Source: an uncultured Dorea sp.
GTDB lineage: Bacteria; Bacillota; Clostridia; Lachnospirales; Lachnospiraceae
Direction: 5' to 3'
Assembly (NCBI GenBank): GCA_910589275.1
Contig: CAJUTH010000002.1
Location: forward strand, 1-64,000
DNA length: 64,000 nucleotides
Shown: piece after piece, positions 46,917 to 54,721 of the stretch
Numbering within the stretch: position 1 is the stretch's first letter
How the letters are laid out: each line of letters opens with the position of its first letter
The notes under the pieces: model-generated
The model's database searches: none
Told to the model about the DNA's origin: nothing
Seen by the model: only the letters and a program-made list of their open reading frames with translations
Position numbers and translations under genes: made by a program

Positions 46917-47016
46917 TTTTTGGGCTGTTAAGACGCGGGTTCGGAGGACATGAAAAGAATAACACGGAAGGCATGAAAAGAATTGACATATCCGGTATAT
47001 TTGATATAATATACTT

Positions 47017-47126
47017 AACAGGACAGCCGGAAGGTGAGCGTATATCACCTGACCCGGCGAATAATTAGATAAAACTTATAGAAATAGCTGTCCGATCATT
47101 GCCAGTGAATGGGACGGCTATTTCTT
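47017..47126 (+). ncRNA. Antisense antitoxin RNA of type I module 1
   Basis: A strong promoter TTGACA at 46983-46988, TATAAT at 47005-47010 (16-base spacer) drives a short RNA that ends at the hairpin GAAATAGCTGTCC (47081-47093) with GGACGGCTATTTC (47112-47124). It runs into the 3' end of the minus-strand toxin frame (stop at 47118-47120), as in TxpA/RatA-type pairs. Boundaries are inferred from promoter and terminator. Part of its sequence recurs in module 2. Confidence 0.65.
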
Positions 47127-47201
47127 ATGCGTATAATTCAGAATTGCTACGAGTAAAATGCATGCAGTCAATAGGATCATAAATTCCTCGTATGTACTCA
47201 T
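47118..47201 (-). CDS. Holin-like type I toxin peptide, module 1
   Basis: 27 residues: MSTYEEFMILLTACILLVAI plus NYTHKK. There is one membrane helix with a lysine-ended tail, the pattern of the holin-like toxins (TxpA/BsrG/Fst relatives) of Firmicutes. The ribosome-binding site AAGGCGGTG lies before the ATG on the minus strand. A plus-strand RNA overlaps its 3' end. Known relatives depolarise the membrane when antisense control fails. Activity here is inferred from form and layout. Confidence 0.65.
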   Translation of the reverse strand: MSTYEEFMILLTACILLVAILNYTHKK

Positions 47202-47316
47202 AATAATCACCGCCTTCCGCAGAATTCGGATTAGGTGAGGGCACGTCCCCCGGCTGTCCGGGTAAATATATTATTTTTTTATTGATTTTATTTGATACAT
47301 TGGTTATAATATATTT

Positions 47317-47415
47317 AACAAGAGAGCCGAAAGCTAGAATACATCTAGCCGCCGGTAAAATAATTTGTTACATGGAGTAGCGCCTTATCTTACCGTGACG
47401 AGGGCGCTACTTTTT
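47317..47415 (+). ncRNA. Antisense antitoxin RNA of type I module 2
   Basis: Promoter TTGATT at 47282-47287 and TATAAT at 47305-47310 (17-base spacer), RNA with an internal CTAGA/TCTAG hairpin near 47335-47348, and terminator GTAGCGCC (47377-47384) with GGCGCTAC (47403-47410) and TTTTT. Its start shares TATAATATA, TTAACA and AGCCG blocks with module 1, so the modules are duplicates. It overlaps the toxin 2 stop at 47407-47409. Confidence 0.68.
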
Positions 47416-47493
47416 GCGTTTGATGTTGATAACCAGAGTTATAACGGCGCAAAGCATAATTACGAATGTGAACATATCACTATATGTAACCAT
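47407..47493 (-). CDS. Holin-like type I toxin peptide, module 2
   Basis: 28 residues: MVTYSDMFTFVIMLCAVITL plus VINIKRKK. It has the same architecture as the module 1 peptide (M-x-T-Y start, one hydrophobic helix, basic end). The ribosome-binding site AAAGGGGGC lies about 7 bases before ATG on the minus strand. The antisense RNA from the plus strand covers its 3' end. It belongs by form to the putative holin-like toxins; no experimental support is available from sequence. Confidence 0.68.
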   Translation of the reverse strand: MVTYSDMFTFVIMLCAVITLVINIKRKK

Positions 47494-47537
47494 AGCACCA
47501 GCCCCCTTTCTTTCATTCGGCGGCTGATGTAATTGCC

Positions 47538-47694
47538 GTTACTGTTCACATAGGACTTTGCATTTACGGTGACGCAAAGCAAGTCTTTTAGGGCAAAGTC
47601 CGTAAGAAAATGATTCAAGAGTGCAAAAATCCCATTGCCGAAGGCAATTTTAAATGGATTTTTGCAAGTTACTGTGAACAGGGTGAACAGTAAC
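47538..47694. repeat. 157-bp nested inverted-repeat element
   Basis: The outer arms GTTACTGTTCAC (47538-47549) and GTGAACAGTAAC (47683-47694) are perfectly complementary. Inside are GGACTTTGC/GCAAAGTCC (47553-47561, 47593-47601) and TGCAAAAATCC/GGATTTTTGCA (47622-47632, 47656-47666), the latter holding ATTGCC/GGCAAT with a 3-base loop. A third arm copy GTTACTGTGAAC (47668-47679) can compete with the outer pairing. No protein frame is present. It may be a miniature repeat element or a structured RNA. The rest of the 46917-47813 gap is the two toxin modules. Confidence 0.75.
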
Positions 47695-47813
47695 TAATCG
47701 CCCCTTCAGCTCCCTTGGCAAGTATATTCTGCGCGAAATATTTCGATAATTATTGTGGGTTATATTTGGTTTGGATATAATGAAAAAATTCATCATAAGA
47801 GGAGAACATAGCT

Positions 47814-48386
47814 ATGACTGAGGAAAAAGGGACAATTGCAAAACGCTTTCGGTATATCCTTCCGGTTATTTTGATATTTGCAATTGTTTTTGCAGTAATT
47901 GGATACCGGCAGGGCGGCGTCGGTGCGGAGCGGCAATCCCGGGCAGCTCTGATGAAACTTTTCTCTTGTACTCTGCAGCAGGCGGAGGATTTTGATGCGG
48001 CGGCAGAGCCAGACCGGGTTGTCTTGGAATCAGAGACGGACGGCGAAACCGGGTTGATACAAGACAATCAAAAACTTCTGGAAAATTACTTCATGGAACA
48101 GTTTCATGATGTCATGACAGATACATGTATCGAAGAACTGGTAAGGAATCGGACTTTTTACCGGAGCATTGCATTGGCGAAACAGTTCAATTCAGACATG
48201 GAAGCTGGTGAAATTGAACTTGTACAGCGTGCTGGCGAACAGGAATGTTATACCTTTTCCGCGGAAATAAAAACAATAGAGGGCGATTTGGCTGCGGCTG
48301 TCACGGGGATCATTTCGATGGAAAAAGACGAAGGCAGATGGAAGGCGTCACACATTACGCTGACTAATATCACTTACACTGATTAA
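47814..48386 (+). CDS. Membrane-anchored protein of unknown function
   Basis: 190 residues with one N-terminal membrane helix (about 13-30, YILPVILIFAIVFAVIGYR) preceded by basic residues, so the bulk should be outside the cell. The exposed part has an alpha/beta pattern and no Cys, and I recognise no domain. AGAGGAGAAC precedes ATG 47814, and a promoter-like TTGGTT...TATAAT stretch is at about 47767-47790. It stands alone between the repeat element and deoD. Confidence 0.65.
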   Translation: MTEEKGTIAKRFRYILPVILIFAIVFAVIGYRQGGVGAERQSRAALMKLFSCTLQQAEDFDAAAEPDRVVLESETDGETGLIQDNQKLLENYFMEQFHDVMTDTCIEELVRNRTFYRSIALAKQFNSDMEAGEIELVQRAGEQECYTFSAEIKTIEGDLAAAVTGIISMEKDEGRWKASHITLTNITYTD

Positions 48387-48587
48387 ACGTAAGTTTCGTC
48401 TGCTTAACTTTTCATCTGTTTAAATCGCCTTGACTTGCTGCTGCGAACGGAGTGAACAGAAACCTGTAGCCAGTTCTTTGGAAAATAATTGGCAAATGAC
48501 TGGGCTTTTCCGGAAAAAGCAGGTATACTGATAGCAGAGGATCCGGCTGCGGAGATACCCGCGGCGGAAGAAAAAGGAGGATGAATT

Positions 48588-49295
48588 ATGGCTACACCAC
48601 ATAACGGCGCGAAGATGGGAGATATTGCGGAGACAATTCTGCTTCCGGGCGATCCGCTCAGGGCAAAGGTAATTGCGGAGACTTATCTGGAGGATGCAGT
48701 TCAGTTTAACAGTGTGAGAAATATGTTTGGTTACACAGGTACTTACAAAGGAAAGAAGGTATCTGTCATGGGGACTGGTATGGGGATTCCGTCTATTGGA
48801 ATTTACAGTCATGAGCTGATTCATTTTTATGGAGTCAAGAATCTGATCCGTGTGGGTTCTTGTGGGGCATGTCAGGAGTATGTGCATGTGGGAGATATCA
48901 TTATGGCGCAGGGTGCCTGCACCAACAGCAGCTATGCGCATCAGTACCAGCTTCCGGGAACCATGTGTGCGATTGCAGATTACAGCCTGCTAAAGACTGC
49001 CCAGGAAATTGCAGAAGGGAAGGACGCGGTCTGGCATGTGGGCAACATTCTGTCTTCCGATACCTTCTATACCGAGACGGCGGAGTGGAAGCTGTGGGCG
49101 AAAATGGGCGTGCTTGGCATTGAGATGGAGAGCTTTGCATTGTACTGCGAGGCGGCAAGGGCGGGCGTGAAAGCGCTTGGGATTTTTACGGTATCCGATT
49201 CGATGATTACCGGAGAGGAGACTACGGCCGAACAGAGGCAGAATGATTTTAAGCAAATGATGGAAGTTGCGCTGGAAACAGCAATCCAGATATAG
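48588..49295 (+). CDS. deoD: Purine-nucleoside phosphorylase, DeoD type
   Basis: 235-residue cytoplasmic enzyme that splits purine (deoxy)nucleosides with phosphate to base and (deoxy)ribose-1-phosphate in nucleoside salvage. It begins ATPHNGAKMGDIAETILLPG, with the phosphate-binding GDPLRAKVIAE, GMGIPSIGIY, the IRVGSCGA motif and GIEMESFALY, and it has the catalytic Asp in TVSDSMITG. Hexameric type, normal length. AAGGAGGATG lies before ATG 48588. The following four genes are closely spaced and may share its transcript. Confidence 0.95.
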   Translation: MATPHNGAKMGDIAETILLPGDPLRAKVIAETYLEDAVQFNSVRNMFGYTGTYKGKKVSVMGTGMGIPSIGIYSHELIHFYGVKNLIRVGSCGACQEYVHVGDIIMAQGACTNSSYAHQYQLPGTMCAIADYSLLKTAQEIAEGKDAVWHVGNILSSDTFYTETAEWKLWAKMGVLGIEMESFALYCEAARAGVKALGIFTVSDSMITGEETTAEQRQNDFKQMMEVALETAIQI

Positions 49296-49315
49296 ACCAT
49301 TAAAGGAGAAGGAAG

Positions 49316-49741
49316 ATGTCGTTAAAACCAACCGTATTACTGTATAATTTTACCGACAAAAGACGAAAGAATCAGGTAAATACCTTTTGCGCCATGCACG
49401 GAATCCGTGTGCGGACAGTGGAGAAGGAGCAGTATGAGAGACCTGTGCTAACGCTGGTCGATAAAGAGGCGGAGGCGTTGTTTGCAGCGGCCGGGGAAGA
49501 GAGCGCTGCTGATGTCAGGAAAGAAAAGACGGAGGGAGAACCGGCAGATTTTGCGGAGGAAATGCTGGTGATGTGTCAGATAGGGGGCCAGATGAATGCG
49601 CTGCTGTCTTATCTGCGCAGGGAAAAAGTAATCGTGCCTTTAAAGGCTGTGCTGACGCCGGTGAATCAGTTCTGGAGCTCGGTAGAACTGTACCAAGAGA
49701 TCCGGAAGGAGCATGAGCAGATGAAGGGGCTGGAAGCATGA
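49316..49741 (+). CDS. DUF3783 family protein
   Basis: 141 residues, cytoplasmic, with the DUF3783 pattern: PTVLLYNFTDKRRKNQVNTF at the start, then a variable charged linker (about 50-80), then MCQIGGQMNALLSYLRREKV, VPLKAVLTPVNQFWSSVEL and a helical end. No function is known for the family. It begins 20 bases after deoD, and its stop overlaps the next gene by 4 bases (ATGA), so it is co-translated with the leucine-rich repeat protein. Confidence 0.8.
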   Translation: MSLKPTVLLYNFTDKRRKNQVNTFCAMHGIRVRTVEKEQYERPVLTLVDKEAEALFAAAGEESAADVRKEKTEGEPADFAEEMLVMCQIGGQMNALLSYLRREKVIVPLKAVLTPVNQFWSSVELYQEIRKEHEQMKGLEA

Positions 49742-50673
49742 GACAGACCGGACGGCGGGGTGAATGGGAGCTTACGGTGAGTGGAATAACGTATGCCTTA
49801 TGGAAGGAAGACGACGGCTTCGGCAGAGCGGAGGTTACCGCCTGCGAAGGACTGGAAGGAGAAGTGCGGATTCCGGCAGAGGTGGAGGGGCATACGGTGC
49901 GCAGTCTTGCACCGTATGCTTTTTCTGCGGGAAAGGCGGAGAGCCTTTTCCTGCCAGAGACTTTAGAAAAAGCCGGGAAGTACGTATTTTACCGGTGCTT
50001 TGCCCTTAAGAAGCTGTGTTTTAGCGATACGTTTACGGATATTGGCGCGGGAGCATTTACCGGGTGCCGGTTAGAAGAGCTTGAGATTGATTTCTATCAG
50101 GGGGAGCAGTCCTGCCTGAAATATATCTTGGATGAGATCCGGTACGCGCTTAAGGCGACGCTGCGGTACCACCGTCCGGACGGATGGGTAGAAACCGCCG
50201 TAGTAATATTTCCGGAGCATTATGAGGAAGCGGTAGAAAATACGCCTGCAAGAATTGTGGAGACGCATTACCATGGAGCGGGCGGTTATTACAGGCAGAG
50301 TTTCTACCAGAGGGAGTTGAACTATCCGGAATACGATTCCTTATTTCCGCTGGCGATTGCCCAAGAAGATGATGAGATTCTGACGGATATTGCCGCCTTG
50401 CGGCTCCGGTTTCCTTACCGTCTTAAGGAGTGGGCGGAGGAGAGATATCTGGCGTATCTTACCGGGCATATGGCGCGGGCCGGGGAACAGTATGTGCGCC
50501 GGGAAGACGCAGGTATGCTGCGGTTTTTCGGGGAAAGGCGGCTGTGGGATGAGGAGGCGCTTGTCCGGGCGGTTCGGACCGCTTCCGAAGAAAAAAAGCT
50601 GGAGATTCTTGCAGACCTGATGGAACAGAAGCGCATCCTGTTTCCAAGCAGGAAAAAGACATTCGATCTATAA
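49738..50673 (+). CDS. Leucine-rich repeat (BspA-like) protein
   Basis: 311 residues without a signal peptide. The first 130 residues contain BspA-type repeats (GEVRIPAEVEGHTVRSLAPY, then AESLFLPETLEKAGKYVFYR and KKLCFSDTFTDIGAGAFTGC). The C-terminal part is helical and unassigned. BspA-like repeats usually mediate protein contacts. Here the protein is intracellular and lies in one operon with a VWA protein and a MoxR-type ATPase, so it may be a partner or target adaptor of that pair. Confidence 0.8.
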   Translation: MRQTGRRGEWELTVSGITYALWKEDDGFGRAEVTACEGLEGEVRIPAEVEGHTVRSLAPYAFSAGKAESLFLPETLEKAGKYVFYRCFALKKLCFSDTFTDIGAGAFTGCRLEELEIDFYQGEQSCLKYILDEIRYALKATLRYHRPDGWVETAVVIFPEHYEEAVENTPARIVETHYHGAGGYYRQSFYQRELNYPEYDSLFPLAIAQEDDEILTDIAALRLRFPYRLKEWAEERYLAYLTGHMARAGEQYVRREDAGMLRFFGERRLWDEEALVRAVRTASEEKKLEILADLMEQKRILFPSRKKTFDL

Positions 50674-50685
50674 GGATGGGAGCAG

Positions 50686-52032
50686 ATGTTAGAAGAGCGG
50701 GAATATGAGAACAGAATAAAAGGACAGGCACAGGCGGAGGACATACAGGAGAAGCTGGAGGCGGTCTGTGGGAGCATTCTGGTAAATGCAAGGAACGAGC
50801 TGTATCTTGGGATGCGATTTCTGGATGTGGCGCTGTCGGGCTTTGTATATGTGACGGATATGGATATCCATAACATGGGTACGGATGGTTTTCAGATGCG
50901 CTGTGAGCCAAGGACTCTGGGAGGTTTGTACCGGACAGACCGGATCATGGTAAACAGGCTTTACCTCCATACAGTCCTTCACTGTATATTCCGGCATTTG
51001 ATCCGCCGGGCGGGGAGAGAGAAAAGGCTGTGGGATTTATCCTGCGATATTGCCGCAGAGTCTATCATTGACAGCATGAATCACCGGGCGGTGAGAAGGG
51101 CAAAAAGCTGGCTTAGGCAGGATACCTACAGGAAGCTGGAAAAGGAGATCCCGGTATTGACGGCGGAGAAGATTTATTCCGCCCTTCTTAGAATGCAGCT
51201 ATCAGAGGAGCAGCTCTGGCAGATGACGGAGGAATTTGGTATTGACGACCACAGACTCTGGCCGGAGGACGACGACCAGAATAAGAAGAATGAAATCGAG
51301 AACCGCTGGAAGGATCAGTCGGAGCAGATCGAAACGAATATGGAGACATTTTCAAAAGAAAGTTCTTCAGATTCCGGTGATCTACTAAAGCAGATTCGGA
51401 TAGAGAACAAAGAGCGGTATGATTACCGGCAGTTTTTGCGGAAATTCTCTGTGTTGAAGGAGGAAATGGGCATCGATGAGGACAGCTTTGATTATGGGTT
51501 CTACAGCTATGGGTTAAGGCTGTATGGCAATATGCCGCTGATTGAGCCTCAGGAGTGGAGGGAAGAGCAGAAGATTGAAGAATTTGTGATTGTTATCGAT
51601 ACGTCTATGTCCTGCTCCGGGGAATTGGTGAAGGAGTTTCTGGAGGAAACATATTCTGTGCTCAGCGAGAACAACAGCTTTTTCAGGAAGGTTAACATCC
51701 ATGTTATACAATGTGATGAGTCGGTAAGGGAAGACCGGAAGATTACCTGTGGGGAAGAACTGAAGACGTATATGGAGGAATTGACGCTCTTGGGCGGGGG
51801 AGGGACAGATTTCCGCCCCGCCTTTGCGTATGTAAATGAATTGATCGGAAAGAAAGAACTGAACAGGCTGAAAGGACTGATCTATTTTACAGACGGACAG
51901 GGAATCTACCCGGCAGTGAGACCGCCTTATCAGACCGCGTTCGTATTTGTAAAAGAAGATTATGAAGATGTAAGGGTTCCGGCCTGGGCAATCAAACTGG
52001 TTCTGGGAGCAGATGAGATCGGGCAGGTATGA
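50686..52032 (+). CDS. VWA-like / putative metallopeptidase-like protein (DUF2201)
   Basis: 448 residues. The N-terminal part resembles the DUF2201 putative metallopeptidase-like domain (about 20-180; YLHTVLHCIFRHLIRR has an H-x3-H helix, and WDLSCDIAAESIID follows). A charged linker leads to a C-terminal VWA-like domain (about 295-445) with the metal-site motif VIDTSMSCSGE and GGGGTDFRPAF. Such proteins pair with MoxR-type AAA ATPases, and the next gene is one. The first metallopeptidase motif lacks the usual Glu between the His residues, so hydrolysis is doubtful. Confidence 0.82.
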   Translation: MLEEREYENRIKGQAQAEDIQEKLEAVCGSILVNARNELYLGMRFLDVALSGFVYVTDMDIHNMGTDGFQMRCEPRTLGGLYRTDRIMVNRLYLHTVLHCIFRHLIRRAGREKRLWDLSCDIAAESIIDSMNHRAVRRAKSWLRQDTYRKLEKEIPVLTAEKIYSALLRMQLSEEQLWQMTEEFGIDDHRLWPEDDDQNKKNEIENRWKDQSEQIETNMETFSKESSSDSGDLLKQIRIENKERYDYRQFLRKFSVLKEEMGIDEDSFDYGFYSYGLRLYGNMPLIEPQEWREEQKIEEFVIVIDTSMSCSGELVKEFLEETYSVLSENNSFFRKVNIHVIQCDESVREDRKITCGEELKTYMEELTLLGGGGTDFRPAFAYVNELIGKKELNRLKGLIYFTDGQGIYPAVRPPYQTAFVFVKEDYEDVRVPAWAIKLVLGADEIGQV

Positions 52033-52099
52033 TAGGGAAAGCCGAAGGCTGGACAGATCAGGTGATTAGGGAAAATGAAGGATGTTTAGGAGGCAGCAG

Positions 52100-53602
52100 A
52101 TGGATATTAAGCGTGCAAAACAGGAGATTATCGATGCGGTGAAGGCATATCTGATTCGGGATGAGGATGGGGAATATCTAATTTCTGCCATCCGCCAGAG
52201 GCCGGTTCTTCTTATGGGGCCTCCGGGAATCGGAAAGACACAGATCATGGAGCAGATCGCAAGGGAGTGCAAGATCGGGCTGGTTTCCTATACGATTACC
52301 CACCATACCAGACAGAGCGCCGTGGGACTTCCCTTTATACGGGAAAAGAAGTTCGGCGGAGAGACATTTTCGGTAACAGAATATACCATGAGTGAAATTA
52401 TTGCGGCGGTCTATGAGAAAATGGAGCAGACCGGCCTTTTAGAGGGGATTCTATTTATCGATGAGATAAACTGTGTGTCTGAAACGCTGGCGCCCGCCAT
52501 GCTGCAGTTGCTGCAGTGCAAAACTTTTGGCAACCAGAGGGTGCCGGAAGGGTGGCTGATCGTGGCCGCGGGAAATCCGCCGGAGTATAATAAGTCCGTG
52601 CGGGAATTTGATACGGTGACGCTGGATCGGATAAAACTGATCCAGGTGGAGGCAGACTACAGGGTATGGAGAGAATATGCCTACCGTGCGGGAATCCATC
52701 CGTCCATCCTGTCCTATCTGGAGCTTAAGAAAGAGAACTTCTATCGGATGGAGACGACGGTAGACGGTAAGATGTTTGTGACGGCAAGAGGCTGGGAGGA
52801 TTTATCGCAGTTTCTGTATGCCTGCGGCAGAATCGGGAAAAAAGCGGACCGGGAAGTGGTGCGCCAGTATCTCCAGCACTGGAAAGTAGCGAAGGATTTT
52901 GCTAATTATCTGGAGCTGTATGAAAAATATAAGAAGGATTACGGTCTGGAGCGGATTGCAGAAGGAATCTATACGGAATCGGCCATAGAGCGGGTAAAGT
53001 GCGCGCCATTTGACGAGAAATTGAGCGTGGTAGGAATATTAAGCGGCAAGTTGGGCGAACTATTCTGCCGTGCATACGCAGAGGACGCCTATGTGACCAG
53101 ACTGTTTGAATATCTGAAGCAGTACCGGGAATGCCGGGATCTGGAGCAGGTTATCAGGCAGGAACAGGAAGACTATGAAAGATTAAGAAAAGCCGAGCTT
53201 CTCTCCAAGATGGAACATAAGATCTGGCGCAGGGTAACAGAGATGCTGGAGGCGTACCGGCTTCTGCTGTTAAAAGAACATCTGGAGGGAGAAGAGGCAT
53301 TTCAAAGGGTGCGGGAGGAGTTTCAGAAGGCGGTCAGACGCAGAGAAGAACTGACGGAGCGGGCGTCGGAGGGGCTGGAGCATGGGTTTGACTTTATGGA
53401 GGCGGCCTTTGGCAGCAGTCAGGAAATGGTGTCCTTTCTGACGGAGCTGAATACAGGGTATTACAGTAGCTGGTTCTTGAGGGAGAATGATTGCGGCAGG
53501 TATTATCAATACAACAAAGGCCTCCTGTTTGACGAGAGACAGGAAGCCATATTAGAGCAGTTAGATGCGATTGAAGATCATCTAGAGCGGGGGATCAAAT
53601 AG
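52100..53602 (+). CDS. MoxR-type AAA+ ATPase
   Basis: 500-residue ATPase: Walker A GPPGIGKTQIMEQIA (about 37), Walker B ILFIDEINCVSETLAPAML (about 117), sensor-1 WLIVAAGNPPEYNKS (about 152), then a long helical C-terminal half (about 290-500) with several charged helices. With the VWA protein upstream it should form a remodelling pair, like MoxR or RavA systems; the client is unknown. ATG 52100 with AGGAGG six bases upstream is preferred over ATG 52082. Its 3' end overlaps the convergent metal-exporter gene by 8 bases. Confidence 0.88.
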   Translation: MDIKRAKQEIIDAVKAYLIRDEDGEYLISAIRQRPVLLMGPPGIGKTQIMEQIARECKIGLVSYTITHHTRQSAVGLPFIREKKFGGETFSVTEYTMSEIIAAVYEKMEQTGLLEGILFIDEINCVSETLAPAMLQLLQCKTFGNQRVPEGWLIVAAGNPPEYNKSVREFDTVTLDRIKLIQVEADYRVWREYAYRAGIHPSILSYLELKKENFYRMETTVDGKMFVTARGWEDLSQFLYACGRIGKKADREVVRQYLQHWKVAKDFANYLELYEKYKKDYGLERIAEGIYTESAIERVKCAPFDEKLSVVGILSGKLGELFCRAYAEDAYVTRLFEYLKQYRECRDLEQVIRQEQEDYERLRKAELLSKMEHKIWRRVTEMLEAYRLLLLKEHLEGEEAFQRVREEFQKAVRRREELTERASEGLEHGFDFMEAAFGSSQEMVSFLTELNTGYYSSWFLRENDCGRYYQYNKGLLFDERQEAILEQLDAIEDHLERGIK

Positions 53603-54434
53603 AGAGTATCATCCCGGCGGCGACGGCGGTGAGATACAGAAGGCCCGCAATAGACAGATTTTCTTTATAGTTTTTATTAACTTTAAATAGGAGGATCAGT
53701 CCCATGCCCGCATTGGTACACAGGCCGGAAATGACTGCCGCAAAGGAGAGGGCTCCGTTTAGATACAATTCCGTAAGCAGTACAGAGGCAGCGCAGTTCG
53801 GGATGAATCCAATTACTGCAGTTAAGAAAGGCTGAAAGACGCTTCCATTTAATAAAAAGGTGGAAACCGTATCTATGCCTGTCAGAGCAGTCAACAGGTT
53901 TAATACGCCGGAAAATACAAAAATGTATCCAAACAGTTTCAAGGTGTGGTTCAGCGCAGGTTTTAGGATTCCGTGGTGGTTACGGCATCCGCAGTATCCA
54001 CACAGGTCATGGATGTGTTTGGGGGAAGTGATGCGGCGAGCAATAAAAAGATCGGCGATATAACCAGCGATCAGGGCGATGATTAGCTTGACAGCTAACA
54101 GCCGCCAGATCATAGTTCCTTTGTCCGGCTGTCCAAACAGGATGATAACCGCTTCATCCGAAGTTGACAGAAAAACGGCAAGGAGCGTTCCGAGGGAAAT
54201 AACTCCACCGGAGTATAGATTAGCAGCCAGAACAGAGAATCCGCACTGAGGTACGCAGCCAAAAAGCGCGCCTGCAATGGGACCGGCCTTGTTCAATCTG
54301 CCGAGAGTCTTATTTACAAATGCTGTGGAGTAGTGTTCTAGCGCTTCTAACAGGAGAAATGCTGCGAATAGGAACGGCAGCATGCGTACACTGTCCAGAA
54401 TCGTATCGAAAAGCACGTCCAAGAATATATTCAT
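53595..54434 (-). CDS. Putative 10-TM metal or arsenic exporter (ArsP_2-like)
   Basis: 279-residue integral membrane protein with about eight to ten hydrophobic segments arranged as two similar halves, each with a Cys- or Pro-containing motif (ALFGCVPQCGFSVLAANLYS and AVIGFIPNCAASVLLTELYL). A cytoplasmic loop has the metal-binding-like HIHDLCGYCGCRNHHG. This matches the putative heavy-metal exporter family PF11449, sometimes annotated as a manganese transporter. The 260-base region upstream contains no riboswitch that I can identify. It is convergent with the AAA gene. Confidence 0.8.
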   Translation of the reverse strand: MNIFLDVLFDTILDSVRMLPFLFAAFLLLEALEHYSTAFVNKTLGRLNKAGPIAGALFGCVPQCGFSVLAANLYSGGVISLGTLLAVFLSTSDEAVIILFGQPDKGTMIWRLLAVKLIIALIAGYIADLFIARRITSPKHIHDLCGYCGCRNHHGILKPALNHTLKLFGYIFVFSGVLNLLTALTGIDTVSTFLLNGSVFQPFLTAVIGFIPNCAASVLLTELYLNGALSFAAVISGLCTNAGMGLILLFKVNKNYKENLSIAGLLYLTAVAAGMILSI

Positions 54435-54721
54435 AGATATCCGCCTCTTTATGATTGTCGTGGTTTCGCGAGTATGATAACTGGTTATTTATTCACTCCG
54501 TTTACAATAACCTTCGCAAAGCCATGAATAGTAACGACAACTATCTTAACAAGTTCGTGGTGGAATGTCAAGCGATACTGTTCATGGGTCAGGAATGCGC
54601 GGCGATAACTTGGAAGCCGTTTAAGTTTTTGTGTGAAAATGGTTCCTTTTATGATATACTGAACTCTATGAATAAAAGGTGATGCCGGGGGTCCATGCGG
54701 CATTCAAAAGAGGAGGAAGCG

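Noticed and set aside
46395..47048. 217-codon antisense frame over the YitT-like gene
   Set aside because: His/Arg-rich shadow of a membrane protein; it crosses the antitoxin promoter.
54455..54703. Frames of 72-75 codons on both strands between the exporter and symporter genes
   Set aside because: They mirror each other, have no ribosome-binding site and cover the symporter promoter; the region was also checked for a manganese riboswitch and none was recognised.
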